64,000 nt of DNA, from contig NC_091247.1 in NCBI RefSeq assembly GCF_042477335.2, forward strand, positions 224,340,001 to 224,404,000, given 5' to 3'. The first letter of the stretch is position 1; each line of letters starts with the position of its first letter. The notes below the pieces were generated by a model. The model saw nothing but the letters and a program-made list of their open reading frames with translations. It was not told where the DNA came from and did no database searches. A program made the translations under genes and the position numbers. The stretch is from Ovis canadensis (lineage: Eukaryota > Chordata > Mammalia > Artiodactyla > Bovidae). This document shows positions 1 to 10,100 of the stretch, in pieces.

Positions 1-280
1 TAACTGGTTTGATCTTGCAGTCCAGGGGACTCTCAAGAGGAAGCTGAGGCTGGAGGAAGTGCTACCCAAGCCAACAGCTAACATGCAGTGAAATTGGAGC
101 TCTCTTGGTCCAGGCGTCCTACTGGCCCCGCTGTGGCAGGCCACCAGCTCCAGGCTCAACAAATAGTCTAGCATCTCTCGGAGCCCAAGAGTTTCCGATC
201 CCAGGGGACCCTGAGGGTGAGTGGGTGCACGGATGGGGTAACTACATTCTTTTCCTCCACAGAGAAAAATACAGGATGAA

Positions 281-475
281 GGACTTCCCTGGTGGTAGAG
301 TGGTTAAGAATCAGCCTTTCAATGCAAGAGAAACGCAGGTTTGATCCCTGATCTGGCAACTAAAATCCCACACACTCAGGGCAACTAACCCTGATCGCCC
401 AAAGAAAGATCCTAAATACCCAACTAAGACCCAATGAAGCCCCCCCAAAATAAAAAGGATGATTTTTTTTTTAAA
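281..475 (+). repeat. CHR-type tRNA-derived SINE
   Basis: Opens with ggacttccctggtgg, has an internal B-box-like ggtttgatccctg, and ends in an A-rich, then T-rich, tract. Diverged copy. Confidence 0.75.
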
Positions 476-1234
476 GTTTATCCAGGCCCTGAGCTGTTGT
501 CAGGGGAACTTCTATTGATTAGCATTGATAATAACAATTTATTGGGTATCTGCACTAAATCATTGAAGCCATAGTCACTTTGCACGGTAAGCATTCTCAA
601 CTTTCTTTTAGAGAGGAAGAAACTGGGGCTAAGGAAAAATCTCCAACATTACAAAGGGCTCACCATACCCCAGTCCTGTTCTAAGCACATAGAATGTCAT
701 CTAATCCTCACAGTGACCTCTCTATGAAATAAGAACCAATGCTTTTCCCATTTTACAGAACAGGAAGCCAAGTCAAAGGCCATGAGTGTTGACCAAGGCT
801 GCACAGCCAACAGGTAGAGACGGATTCAAACCCAGGTCATTGGGGTCTGGAGCGCACACTCCCACCCGCCATGTTGCAACTGTTGAGTGGCTTGCTTGAG
901 GTCACCAGGTTACAGGTGACAAAGCTGAGATTCAGACCCAGGTCTGTAGACTGGAAACTGCTGGCAATTGTGCCAAACTGTGTTCCAGGTCATCGGCCAC
1001 TTTACGCATCCCACCTCCTAGGCCCCCAAGTTGAAGAGCTGAACTACAGGCTGGAAGGACTTTGCGGTTAGTCTCAGTCAGCTCAGTCCACCATTAACAA
1101 AACACCACAGACGGGGGGCTCCATGGAGACATTTAGTTCTTCTGGTTCTGGAGACTAGAGGTCCAAGTTCTCTGTGGCAGCATGGTCTGGTTCTGGGGAG
1201 TGTTCTCCTCCTAACTTGTAGACCACCCCCTGCT

Positions 1235-1441
1235 AGGGCTTCCCAGGTGGCTCAGCAGTAAAGAACCTGCCAACACGGGAGATGCACGAGATGCGGGTTC
1301 GATCCCTGGGTCAGGAAGATCCCCTGGAGAAGGAAATGACTCTTGCTTGGAGGATCCAATGGACAGAGAAGCCTGGCAGGCTACAGTCCATGGGGGTGGC
1401 AAGAGTGGAACAGTAATGAAGCAACTTAGCACGCACGCACG
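1235..1441 (+). repeat. Bov-tA SINE with target-site duplication
   Basis: Has a tRNA-like head (gggttcgatccctgggt) and a BovA body. It is flanked by CCCCCTGCT at 1226-1234 and 1442-1450, which fixes the edges. Confidence 0.9.
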
Positions 1442-1579
1442 CCCCCTGCTGGCTGTGCCCTCACAAGGCAAGAGCAGAGGAGGCAAGCTCTTGGGAAGGG
1501 GTGAGGAGGGAAGGGTCTCTCCTTCTAAGGACACCGATCCCATAATGGGGGCCCCACCCTCCTGAGCTCATGTAAATAC

Positions 1580-1754
1580 TTTTTTTATTTATTTGGCTGT
1601 GCCGGGTCTTAGTTGCAGCACTTGGGAATCTTTAGTTGTGGCACGAGAACTCTTAATTGCTGCACGTGGGATCTACTTCCCTAACCGGGGGCCAAACTTG
1701 GGCCCCCTGCATTGGGAGCAAAGAGTCTTAGCCACTAGACCACCAGGAAAGTCC
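1580..1754 (-). repeat. CHR-type SINE
   Basis: Poly-T start, ggtcttagttgcagcac core and terminal caccaggaaagtccc mark the reverse orientation. Confidence 0.85.
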
Positions 1755-2046
1755 CCTTCCTTACCTCATCTAAACCCAGTTACCTCCCAAACGGTCCCAT
1801 ATCCAAATACCATCACACTGAGGGCTTCAGATTTCAATAGGTGACTATTAGGAGACCACAGTTCAGCCTGCTACAAGGTTCTAAGACCCTTTTGTCTTTC
1901 TGGTGAGGACCCTGTGTCAGGGAGGGGCTGTGAGTGGCCTGAACTCACGGTTGGGAGCAGCAGGCAGGCCCAGCCCTCCAGACGTGTGTCCAGAAGCTGC
2001 CCACCCTGGACCACACTCACCTGTACCTCTCTCTTCCCCCTTCCAG

Positions 2047-2345
2047 ACGGAGCCTGTGGCTGGTGAGGCCGCCGAGCAGGGCCAGGCCGGGCCCTGCCCG
2101 TCAGGACGCCCAAGCCCTTCACCGGCCCCTGCGCCTGGGAGCCCACCCGGCTCTCCCACTGGCCCCGCCATGACTTCGGAGCCTACGCCGCCCGCGGTCG
2201 TGCCCCCGCTGCACTCCCCCAAGTCCCCTGTCTGGCCCACCTTTCCCTTCCACAGGGAGGGCAGCAGGGTCTGGGAGCGAGGCAGTATCTCATCTCGGGA
2301 CCTGCCCAGTCCCCTGCCCACCAAACGGACCAGGACGTATTCAGC
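2047..2345 (+). CDS. CSDC2: CSDC2 first coding exon (5' UTR 2047-2169, CDS 2170-2345)
   Basis: The acceptor AG is at 2045-2046 after a CT-rich tract, and the donor GT is at 2346-2347 (gtgagt). It encodes residues 1-58 and two bases of Ala59. The 123 bases before the ATG are GC-rich and contain no in-frame stop; see the findings. The HSPKSP and LPSPLP stretches are typical of the disordered PIPPin N-terminus. Confidence 0.94.
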
Positions 2346-4698
2346 GTGAGTACCAGCCCCTCGCCCAGGCTCTGCTGATCTTTCCCAGGATGGGGCTCCA
2401 GGTGGGGCTGTCCGGTCTCTTCCTCCGCCATCCCCTGCTACCCTCACCCCAGGGCAGGGGAGCTGTGTAAGGACCTTCTAGTAACTACGAGCGTTCATTC
2501 ATTCAGTCTACCAAGCTGTATGGAGCTTCTTCCCCAGGGGATCCAGTGATAAAAAAGGCAACACTTCAGTCCACAAACTGCTTATAATACAGGAGGAGTT
2601 TGTCCACAGTTCACGACAGCTGGCAGGGTTGGGGGAGAGGACCCAGTGTCGGGCATGAGGACCCAGTGTCGGGCTTCGGGGAAGATATCCTACCTGGCCT
2701 TGGAAGATGTATCAGGAGAGGAGGGAAGCTGGGTGCTCCTGCTGGATGAAACAGCCTGGGCAAGAACCGTGGCACGTGGCTGACCTCTGGAGAGAGGTGG
2801 GCAGTCTGGACAGAGACCAGCCCTGGGCCTTCGGAATTAGGTCACTGGGGGGGTGGGGAGTCAAATTGAAGAGGAGGTTTGTGCCAGCCATCTGAGCTTC
2901 CCTGGTGACTTGAACAGTAAAGAATCTGCCTGTAGCGTGGGAGACCTGGATTCGATCCCTGGGTCGGGAAGATCCCTGAAGGGAATGGCTACCCACTCCA
3001 GTATTCGTGCCTGGAGAATTCCAGGGACAGAGGAGCCTGGTGGGCTACAGTCCAGGGGTCACACAGTCGGACACCGCTGGTGACTAACACTGTCACTCGT
3101 GGGGGCCACGCGGAGGCTGGTTTGGCCAAAGGAGGGGTCTGATGGCAGGTGCGGATTGTCCCGTGTCCACACCAAGGCCAGGTGCAGAGCAGAGGCTTAA
3201 TAATTGATGCATGAAGGGCTGAATGACCAATGAGTGAATAGGACGGAGACTGCTGCTTCGGGAGAGAGTGAGCTCCCTGTTCTGGGAGGTATTCAAGCCT
3301 AGGCTGCACATTCTTCACTCAGCATTCTTACAACAGGAATTCGTGTCAGCCAGACCAGCCTCAGGTGGGGAGGGTCCTGTGTACAAAGAGGGGAACTGGC
3401 TGGCAGTCAGACGACCCACTTGCTGGGCCACCCGGGAGAACCAGTTTTCCCTCTCTGGGCCTGTCTCCTTATTGTCCAGTGGGGTGATGAGAGGACTGAA
3501 CTAGTCGCAGGATAGGTGGTTTCTGCTCCGGTCAGGGCAGGGTTTTCTAGGCAGGCTCTGCAGGCAGGGCGCAGGAGGGCTGGGGTGGGGGGCAACCAGG
3601 GACGCAGGGGGCAGTGTGCTCAGGCCACACGTCCAATCCTCCTACCCGATCTTTAGGACAGCCCGTGCCTCGGCTGGCCCCGTGTTCAAGGGCGTCTGTA
3701 AGCAGTTCTCACGCTCACAGGGCCACGGCTTCATCACCCCCGAGAACGGGTCGGAGGACATCTTCGTGCACGTGTCTGAGTGAGTCCCTCCCAGCTCCCC
3801 GTTCTCAGCTGGGCCCTGCTACAGGGTCCCAGCAGTGCCTCCAAAATGCCTCCTTAGGCCTCTGCCCTCATTGGCTGAAGCCTGTGGTCCTGGCAGCTTT
3901 TTTTGCTCCTAGGGCCTTCAGGGACAGGGGTGGAGGAGGGCTGGGGCCAGGTGGAGAAGGGGGAACCCCAGAAGCCCTGGGACCCACCGCCTGAGTCCTG
4001 GATCCTATTCCCACACCATGGGGGTTAAGAGGGCTGGGCCAGCCCCTGGGCCTTTCAGCCTGGAGGGAGGCTAGGAAAGGCGGGGTGGTCTTGGTCTAGA
4101 CCCCAGCCCTCATGCTAGGCATGGCCTGTGGAGTCCCTGAGCTCTGAGCCTTGGGGACCTCCCTGAGTCCCTCTCACACTCTCAACATTATAGCAGTGGT
4201 CCCTAACCTTTCTGGCACCAGGGACCAGATTCATGGAAGACAATTTTTCCATGGACTGGGGAGGGATGATGTCAGGATGATTCAACCACATTGCATTTAT
4301 TGTGCACTCTGCTTCTATTATTACATCAGCTCTACCTCAGATCATCCGGCATTAGAGCCTGAAGGTTGGGGACCCCTGCTTTATAGAGAGGGGCAGGTTT
4401 GATTTCTCTTTTACGAGTCTGGCTCTGGCTCCACGGCCTAGGGAAACCCAGGGTGAGGCTGACCTCAGACCAGACCACAGGGGTTGTCCAGGGCCAAGGC
4501 CTCTCCTGGGCTGACACCCCTCTCCCCACCACTAGCATCGAGGGGGAGTACGTGCCGGTGGAAGGCGACGAGGTGACCTACAAGGTGTGCCCGATCCCGC
4601 CCAAGAACCAGAAGTTCCAAGCTGTGGAGGTGGTGCTCACCCAGCTGGCCCCACACACTCCCCACGAGACGTGGTCCGGCCAGGTTGTGGGCTCCTAG
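2170..4698 (+). CDS. CSDC2: CSDC2 (PIPPin), cold-shock-domain RNA-binding protein, complete coding region
   Basis: Coding exons are 2170-2345, 3657-3779 and 4536-4698 (462 nt, 153 residues plus stop), the same length as the human protein as I recall it. CSDC2/PIPPin is a cytoplasmic and nuclear RNA-binding protein enriched in brain, reported to bind 3' ends of histone H1 and H3.3 mRNAs. Residues 1-60 are a Pro/Ser-rich, low-complexity N-terminus. The cold-shock domain spans about residues 68-136, with RNP1 (QGHGFI, 80-85) and RNP2 (IFVHVS, 94-99). The domain is split by the last intron at Asp100. The tail ends in GQVVGS. Every junction is GT-AG: phase 2 after Ser58 and phase 2 at Asp100. The start is the first ATG in the exon that gives the known N-terminus (MTSE). 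CARHSP1 is the close paralogue; the N-terminus favours CSDC2. Confidence 0.97.
2894..3090 (+). repeat. Bov-tA SINE in CSDC2 intron
   Basis: Full tRNA-plus-A structure from gcttccctggtg to gtgactaacac, between the first and second coding exons. Confidence 0.9.
3657..3779 (+). CDS. CSDC2: CSDC2 middle coding exon, RNP1 and RNP2
   Basis: The exon is 123 nt with acceptor AG at 3655-3656 and donor GT at 3780-3781 (gtgagt). It encodes the end of Ala59 to the first two bases of Asp100. It carries both nucleic-acid-binding motifs of the cold-shock fold, with aromatic residues Phe84 and Phe95 and His97 where base-stacking residues are expected. Confidence 0.95.
4194..4378. mobile_element. Non-autonomous hAT-type DNA transposon remnant
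   Basis: The ends are inverted copies (cagtggtccctaacc at 4194 and ggttggggacccctg ending at 4378). It is flanked by an 8-base near-duplication, CATTATAG (4186-4193) and CTTTATAG (4379-4386), which is the hAT signature. It lies in the last CSDC2 intron. I recognise the family by its ends; the exact name is uncertain (Zaphod/Tip100-like). Confidence 0.75.
4536..4698 (+). CDS. CSDC2: CSDC2 last coding exon
   Basis: The acceptor AG is at 4534-4535 and the stop codon TAG is at 4696-4698. It completes Asp100 and encodes residues 101-153: the second half of the cold-shock barrel ([15 protein letters not shown]) and the short C-terminal tail. Translation ends in frame with no ambiguity. Confidence 0.95.
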
Positions 4699-6410
4699 GC
4701 TGGGGGGCCCCCGTGCCAGCCGCCGAGGGAGGGAGGGAGCCACACAGGGTAGACGGGCCGCAGCCAGCCCTGCGCCCCACCGCGCCGGCCGAGCCAGTCC
4801 CCCGGGTGGCCTCGATGTGAACATCTGTGTGTCTGTGCTTGTGGACATGAGTGTGGGCCTCCATCCACCCCGTGACCCTTGTGTGAGCTGGACCGAGGCG
4901 GAAGCCACCAGACCTGCCTTCTCTGCTTATCTGCGCTGTCATCCCGCCCCTCCCTGCCACATATGCATTGGACCCCCTTGCCCTCCTAACACCCGTCCCA
5001 GGGTCCACTGAGCCTCTGAGGGCCAGTGTCAGGCCTGGGGCTGGGTGTCAGGGCATTGGTGGGCTCTGCCCTACCAGCTTGCTCCCCTCGCCTCTGCCTC
5101 AGGCCTGGCCGGCGGGGTTGTGGGGAAGCCAGATTCTGCCTGTGCCACTCACACCTCCCCCTCTGGGCTGGGGTCTCCCCCTGGGACCTGGATCTCTTTC
5201 CCCCAGAAGCCAGGCCAGTGAGTGCTTTGGGGGAGCCCCCTGGCCTCTTGCAGGGGAAGAGGGTGAAACCTGGAGGCAGACAGCCCCCTTCCCCCACTGC
5301 CAAGGCCTAGCTCCGGCTCCTTCCTCCTCTCCCCCCAGCACACTGGAGAGGCAGGAGGCAGTGGGGAGCTCCTGGCCAGCCCTTCCTCCGCAGCCTGGCA
5401 ATGGCTGTGAACCCCAAACTGAGGCCATGTCCACTACCCTAGGCCGTGCTGAGCCTCGCTGCCTCAGCTCTCCTTGGAGCTAAGGGTCTTCAGTGGGGTG
5501 GGGGCATAGCTCCCCCAGCCTGGATGGAGCCACCCCCTTTGCCCTGACTCACAAACCCCATGCCCACCCATCACAGCTGCGAGGACCCAGCGGTAGACAC
5601 ACACACACCCCTCAGGCAGGGCCAGGCAGGGGCACCCACCAGAATAAGCCGTTAGCCTGGGAGACCACCAGCCCTGCAGGCCCCTTGCTGGACCCTGTTC
5701 CCAAAGCCATGGGGTAGAGGCTCCCGCTGGCCCCCAACAGGCCAGTGGCCAAGGTGTGGTCCCGATCTTGTCCATCCCTTAAATGTGTGGCAGCCCTCTC
5801 CCCTTTGACCAGGACGGGTTTGTGTGCACTCTTGGGTAGCAGGCCCCCCCCCACCACCACACTCCCTTCCAGAGAACACATCACCTGTGGGGGAAAAAAT
5901 GGGGTTCAAAGGAGGGCTTGCCAGGGAGTCACCCTTAGGAGACCCAGTCTGAGTAAAAGAGGGGCCCAAATGCCCACGATGGGGGTCAGTGACTGTCTAG
6001 GAGGATCCCAGCCCTGTGGCTATGTGTACCCCATCCCTGTCCCGAGGCTGGAGACCAGAGCTGTTGGGGTGCACTGGCCAGCCCCCTAAAACTCAGAATG
6101 GCCCCAGTTTGAGCTGAGCCTACTCAAGCAAGGCCTGGAGCCTTTCACCTGAGGAACAGGCTCCCTGGCTTCCTCAGAGAAAGGTTTACTGGTGCAGGTT
6201 AACTCCTGGGAACCCCCAAGACACCCCCGCCCCCACCAGGAGTAGGCTCCCCCCTTTTAGGCACGAACCAGGAGGCAGACTGTGTTAACAGCAACCCTGG
6301 GCCACCCCACTCATGGCCCCACAGTGTCCAGTCAGACCTCCTGAGACCCCCACCAGCCTCCTGGATCCCCCATCCTTCCTGACACTGGCAATAAACCCTC
6401 AACTGTGACT
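4699..6410 (+). other. CSDC2: CSDC2 3' UTR
   Basis: GC-rich and free of recognisable interspersed repeats from the stop codon to a canonical AATAAA at 6390-6395. The exact cleavage site (about 6410) is inferred. The absence of SINEs across 1.7 kb, in a window otherwise full of them, supports a constrained transcribed 3' end. Confidence 0.75.
6390..6395 (+). terminator. CSDC2: CSDC2 polyadenylation signal AATAAA
   Basis: The only canonical hexamer on this strand downstream of the CSDC2 stop before the PMM1 3' region; it is followed within 25 bases by a GT-containing stretch. Confidence 0.7.
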
Positions 6411-6629
6411 CAGCCTGGCCCAGAGCTGCCTGTCTATCGGGTCCTGGGGGAAGGGGCTGGGGGAGGACACCCCAAACAGCTCTTGTTTGGGGTTCAGTGG
6501 CCCACCCTCCTGGACTGCATCACATCTGCTGTGACCTGGGCCAAGTCCCTGCCACATGCGTCAGTCTCATCTGCAAAGTGGGGGGCCGGAGCAGTGTCTG
6601 TGCCTGGGGCCAATTAGCCACTCGGATAT

Positions 6630-7054
6630 CAGCCATATCATGCTCCACAGGGTTTAATATCCATGAGATAAAGTTCTCACGAATGTGCATGGTCCCCACT
6701 GCTCTGCACCCCATGGAGGGCAGGCAGGCAGGCAGGGCGGGCTCTATCTCGTACCAACATTCGCACACACTTCCCACGTAGACAGAGACCTGTTCTGCCA
6801 AGAGTCCGGGCAGCAGCTGCAGCCAGGGCCATCGGGTCGGGCTGAAGGCTGGAAGCCAGGCCCACCAGGAGCTGACCGGCTGCGGGTGGCTGTCCACACA
6901 GACCCTGGGCCCGTAGAGCTGGGCCTTCAGCAGCTAACACGAGGCAGGGGTGCTGGGCCAGAGGAGGGGCCTGGCACCCCCAGCGCTGGAGCCAGGGGCT
7001 CTCTCGGCGTGGCCAGAGCTCCCTGAAGTCCCGAGGGGCAGGTGTGGGCCCTGG
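6630..7054 (-). other. PMM1: PMM1 3' UTR
   Basis: GC-rich and repeat-free, from the stop to an ATTAAA signal (plus-strand TTTAAT at 6653-6658). The cleavage point near 6630 is inferred. Confidence 0.65.
6653..6658 (-). terminator. PMM1: PMM1 polyadenylation signal ATTAAA
   Basis: The second commonest mammalian hexamer, about 400 bases past the stop; no AATAAA is seen on this strand between 6.6 kb and the stop codon. Confidence 0.6.
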
Positions 7055-7177
7055 TCACGCCTCGTGGGCTGTCTCTGGGAAGAAGAGCTCGCGGCATCGC
7101 TGCACCGTGTCCTGCGGTGACACCACGCTGTGGCCAACGGTCCGGGGGTCGGTGTAGATCTCAAAGTCGTTCCCGCC
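7055..7177 (-). CDS. PMM1: PMM1 last coding exon
   Basis: Acceptor AG at 7179-7178 and stop TGA at 7057-7055. It encodes residues 223-262 from GGNDFEI to ETAHEA. Confidence 0.96.
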   Translation of the reverse strand, partial: GGNDFEIYTDPRTVGHSVVSPQDTVQRCRELFFPETAHEA

Positions 7178-10100
7178 CTGCACACCGAGGAAGGGCAGTG
7201 GAGGCATGTCGTACATGCGTGGTGCCTGGAGGAGGATCCCAGGCTCGGGGACCAACACCCACCCGGGCCTGGGGTCCCCTCCCCACACTGGCTCCTACAC
7301 AGCTGCTCCTCTGGCCCCCCTCAGAACCGCCAGGAGGCCCACCTTCTTCACAGCATGGGCCCTGACTTGCTCTGTGACATAGGGCACGTGTGCAACCAGC
7401 TCTGGGTCCCAGCCTTCCAATCTGTATAATGGGGCTGGTGAACTCTGACTGCTTTCTGGGAGTTTCCCAGGAGGTGTGTCCCATTATCCCGTGTCCTGGC
7501 CCTGATCTGGGGGGCTAAGGGCACCTGGGCCGAGCCTGAGGCACACTTACAGGGCTGGTCTCGTTCCCAAAGAAATGGATGGTGTCGAAGCAGTCCTGGT
7601 CCAGGCTGTCGAGGCAGTAGCGCTTGTCCCAGCCCTCGGGGAAGACGTCAAAGCTGATCATGCCTCCTGCAGGGTGTGGGGAATCGGGCAGACAAGGTGA
7701 GCAGAGGGGCGGCTCACCGGGCCTTGGGCAAGGCCCTTCATTCGTTCATTCATTTCAACAATGCCTGAGTGTCTACTGAGCACCAGGTGCAGGGCACGGA
7801 CAGGCTCAGGATCCTCACGGGGTTACGATCCAGGTGGGAGGAGGGGTGGGAAGTGACCAGACCACCTCTCAGCTCATGTAAGTCAATGGCAGGGGTCAGG
7901 GGTGGAGGGGTAGGGAAGCTCCCCAGCTGGTGTGTTCAGGGGACAGCTCTCCAAGAAGGTGACACTGAGCTGAGACCTCAGCCAGAGTGGCAGCTGGCCG
8001 GGAGCCATATGATCCTCAGGGCAGAGAAGGGGTGTGCAGGGCCTGGATTTCATTAAAGTCAGAGGGAGCCTCGGAAGGGCTCTAAGCAGGGCTGTGACGG
8101 GCTGTTTGTCCACAAGGCTCCCTCCGGCCACTGTAGGGGGAAGTGGCAATGAGGGTTGCCTGGGTTTAGGGAAAGCTTTGGGGGCTAGGGTCCCTGCCTG
8201 TGTTGGCTCAGCCTGCCCTTGATGTACCTGGGGGACTGGGAAGGGTTTCTGAAAATGCTCAGGGTGCAGCCTGGCCTTGGCAGTGAGGCCCTGCGTGGTA
8301 GACCTCTCAGGCCCTCCATGGGGTGGACGTACCACGGGAGAATCTCAGTCCTTTGCCAGCAAACTCGGTTTTCAGGGCTTCCACGAACTTCTCCCGGATC
8401 CTCTCCTTCTGCAGAAGGGGAGGGAGCAGACTGAGGTTTAGGGGGCCACGTGTGCTGGGCCCTGGGCTGGGCAGACAGTGCCTGTGAGTTCACTGAGCCT
8501 GCCAGGTGGAGGCCATGACCCCCACTTTACAGATGTGGAAGCTGAGGCTCAGAGAAGGCCGATGCCTTGTTCAGGGTCACCCAGCCTCAGAGGCAGGGCC
8601 AGAAGTCCCGCAAGTAAATTCAGTGCCAGGTGTGCTAGCAGAATCCGGGCAAGGTATCCTGAAGGAGGCCTTGGAGCAGAGACTAGAGGAGGAAGGCTGA
8701 AGGGATGGGACGGTCTGAGTCCTGAGTCACAGTGTCCACCTCAGGTGGGGCTCAGCCCTATCAGCTCTGCCCAGCCCAGCCACGGCTCAGAGTGTGAAGA
8801 GCCAAGAGCATGCAGAGACCTGTGAGCAAGAGGCACTGGTGGTTTAGCTGCTAAGTCGTGTCCGACCTTTACGACCCCATGGGCTGTAGCCCACCAAGTT
8901 CCTCTGTCCACGGGATCCTCCAGGCAAGAATACTGGAGTGGGTTGCCATTCCCTTCTCCAAGGGATCTTCCTGACCCGGGGATCGAACCCAGGTCTCCCG
9001 CATTGCAGGCAGAATCTTTCCCAACTTAGCTATGTGGGAAGTGGCAGCAAGCAAAGAAGTCAGCAGGAGTTTGGGACGATCACAGCACCCACCACGGAGC
9101 AATGTGCCTTCATTGAGCACCTTCCACGTGTTCCTGGTTCCTACCCCTCTGGGCGGGACCTTGGAAGCCTGCAGCGTATCTATGGACACCAAGAAGGGGA
9201 CACTCACTCACCAGCCCAGGGATTCCCCAGCCTGGCCTTGCTGGGGCCACAGAGGGGAACAGCCGCACTGGGCCTGGAGGGGAGCGTCTTAGCTGCTGAG
9301 CTGACGGGGCCCATGGTCGCGGGAGCAGACGGCAGGCTCGCTGTGGCCGAGGCACCAAGGTGGGCAGCCCCCTTCTGGCCACCTCGAAAGATCAGCAGGA
9401 TGATCAGCACACAGAGGGCCTGGAAGCCAGGCTGGGGAGCTTGGACACATCCCAGGGGACCAAGAGCCACTGAGGATTTCAGAGCATGGGGGTTAAGGTG
9501 CCCAGTTCTGCACTGTAGTCAGTCAGTGATGGGTAGGACTAGAAATGGAGGAGACACAGGTGGCGGCCAGCAGTCTGGAGCCTGGAAATGTGGTCCAGGG
9601 AGCACATGAGAGATAAAGGCAGGCTGCCTAGGTCCCAAGCCCAGCCGCTGTGCCTCCTGGCTATGACTCTGAGTCGATTTCCTGGGCTTAAAGATAAGAG
9701 GTGTATTGAATGAACCCTGACATACTCTCATGGGAACAGAGATGAGGGATATAACCTTCCCAGAAAGCCTCGGCTTCCCAGGGAGACCAGCATCTATCAG
9801 AGGCCACTCTGTGGGTCCAGTGTTAGCGCTAAGGGTGCCCCAGGCTCAGAATAAATGGTCCAGAGCAGCTGCACTGTCTGTCTCCAGAGAACCAGGCTGG
9901 TCACCGGACAGCCCCACGTACCAAGTCCAGCCTTAGCAGAGACCAGCACGGTGTCCTCAGGCTGGTTCACATGCTCTCTGGCCTCAATGTCCTCAGACCC
10001 TGTCCTCTGAGGCGGCTGAAGGGAGGTAAAACATTAGTATTAGATCTGTGCTGGTGAACTGCACTCAGATCAGAAGGTTCATGTCCCTCTCCAGTATCAG

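Larger units (their letters stand above)
1..2046 (+). other. CSDC2: CSDC2 intron upstream of first coding exon
   Basis: No exon is recognised here. The stretch ends with a pyrimidine-rich tract and AG at 2045-2046, the acceptor of the first coding exon, so it is most likely the 3' part of the first CSDC2 intron; the upstream noncoding exon is outside the window or not recognisable. It contains CHR-type and Bov-tA SINEs, listed separately, and an old MIR-like stretch at about 520-870 (the tract with attttacag followed by a degenerate core). Confidence 0.6.

Noticed and set aside
1917-2447. 176-codon minus-strand open frame over CSDC2's first coding exon
   Set aside because: Shadow of the GC-rich CSDC2 exon.
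8938-9609. 223-codon plus-strand open frame
   Set aside because: Begins in a Bov-tA SINE and continues through PMM1 intron 5; no protein-family resemblance.
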